From contig JBGVOS010000166.1 of assembly GCA_045126595.1 (NCBI GenBank), positions 1-23,909 of the forward strand: a DNA stretch of 23,909 bases. The letters run 5' to 3'. The stretch comes from UBA1189 sp045126595. GTDB lineage: Bacteria; Bacteroidota; Bacteroidia; Bacteroidales; Bacteroidaceae. Within the stretch, counting starts at the first letter, position 1; each line of letters starts with the position of its first letter. The notes below the pieces were generated by a model. That model had not been told where the DNA came from and did no database searches. It worked only from the letters and a program-made list of their open reading frames with translations. Of this stretch, positions 23,689 through 23,909 are shown piece after piece. A program made the position numbers and the translations under genes.

Positions 23689-23778
23689 ATATATTCTTCT
23701 CGCGAGGAGAATATATTATCCTTGCGAGAGTAATAATTTATCCCCGTGAGGGTAATAGTTTCTCTTCGCGAGGGTAAG
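23689..23778 (-). repeat. Four palindrome-like sites with exact 22-bp spacing
   Basis: Core octamers CTCGCGAG (23699-23706), CTTGCGAG (23721-23728), CCCGTGAG (23743-23750) and TTCGCGAG (23765-23772) have centres exactly 22 bp apart. Each is followed by a purine-rich GTAATA/GAATAT and a T-rich run. The first site is a 28-bp palindrome (23689-23716): ATATATTCT and AGAATATAT flank CTCGCGAG with a single mismatch. The 22-bp spacing puts all sites on the same face of the helix. Confidence 0.85.
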
Positions 23779-23798
23779 GTTTTTTTGTTACCATAGAA

Positions 23799-23806
23799 CA
23801 AAGATA
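23799..23806 (-). promoter_or_regulatory. -7 box upstream of the HU-like/winged-helix gene
   Basis: The minus strand reads TATCTTTG, a perfect TAnnTTTG. The nearest TTTG upstream (23833-23830) is 23 bp away, longer than the usual 19-21. If used, the four-site array would lie in a leader of about 185 nt. Confidence 0.45.
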
Positions 23807-23883
23807 GTAATAAGCGAGTGAAATAATATCAAACTTGTTTGAAAATTTCGCAACGAGCGCAAGTATCTAAGCGGGGTTTACCG

Positions 23884-23891
23884 CAAAGATA
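23884..23891 (-). promoter_or_regulatory. Second -7 box near the right edge
   Basis: The minus strand again reads TATCTTTG. The matching -33 box would fall beyond the window, so this is only a candidate. Confidence 0.3.
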
Positions 23892-23909
23892 ATGGTTTAT
23901 AATATCTCT

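Larger units (their letters stand above)
23608..23909. other. Upstream region of the HU-like/winged-helix gene
   Basis: No gene is seen in these 302 bases. They hold a phased operator-like array (23689-23778), a perfect -7 box at 23799-23806 and another at 23884-23891 (both pointing to the minus strand), and a stretch GCAACGAGCGCAAG near 23850 that resembles pieces of the dispersed repeats. Confidence 0.6.

Noticed and set aside
22996..23733. Plus-strand ORF of 245 codons opposite the HU-like gene
   Set aside because: It runs across the operator array and is antisense to a protein with recognisable domains; no promoter or ribosome-binding site is seen.
23689..23778. CRISPR array
   Set aside because: The 22-bp units have no unique spacers between them and there are no cas genes; it is a phased tandem array.

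Overview
The window comes from a member of the Bacteroidales (Bacteroides/Prevotella-like; the genus cannot be fixed from sequence alone). The support is: Bacteroidota-type promoters (-33 TTTG, -7 TAnnTTTG, 19-21 bp apart), short leaders with weak or no Shine-Dalgarno, lipoproteins with loose lipoboxes, a DUF4837 lipoprotein between rlmN and pdxA, an HU-TM-LysM fusion, the gene order rseC-like/rnfB-C-D-G-E-A, and AATTCTCAATTTTCAATT-type intergenic repeats. No rRNA, tRNA, CRISPR array, insertion sequence or integrase is visible.

Left part (1-5199). The 5' three quarters of prfA (release factor 1) runs off the left edge on the minus strand. Divergent from it lies a compact plus-strand unit: rlmN (rRNA/tRNA m2A methyltransferase), a DUF4837 lipoprotein, pdxA (vitamin B6 synthesis) and a MurU-like sugar-phosphate nucleotidyltransferase.

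Middle left (5207-9190, minus strand). The order of transcription is ftsY (SRP receptor), rimO (ribosomal S12 methylthiotransferase), a small HU-family protein, and an HU-domain protein with one membrane segment and a C-terminal LysM domain. Two tandem promoter-like elements precede ftsY. They share spacer sequence with the prfA promoter and with the divergent rlmN promoter, forming a small family of look-alike promoters in front of translation and secretion genes.

Middle (9290-12640, plus strand). A predicted beta-helix lipoprotein overlaps a secreted endonuclease/exonuclease/phosphatase-fold protein by 20 bp. A DUF1295 (steroid 5-alpha-reductase-like) membrane enzyme with its own promoter follows.

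Rnf region (12889-18748, plus strand). One promoter, an RseC-like membrane protein, then rnfB, C, D, G, E, A and a strong intrinsic terminator. Together these encode the membrane ferredoxin:NAD+ oxidoreductase that couples electron flow to ion translocation.

Right part (18848-23909, minus strand). Transcription order is an HU-like/winged-helix protein, a Bro-N (DinD-like) protein with its own promoter, resB, ccsA and a tri-heme cytochrome c peroxidase ending at a terminator. ResB and CcsA attach heme to c-type cytochromes and the peroxidase is the only c-type cytochrome in view, so the set reads as a peroxide-detoxifying unit with its own maturation machinery. The Bro-N gene stops 4 nt before resB, so it may be co-transcribed.

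The most unusual signals are: four palindrome-like sites at exact 22-bp spacing upstream of the HU-like/winged-helix gene; the HU-TM-LysM protein, which could join the nucleoid to the cell wall; the shared-spacer promoter family; and a repeat-like tract that appears to be translated inside rimO.
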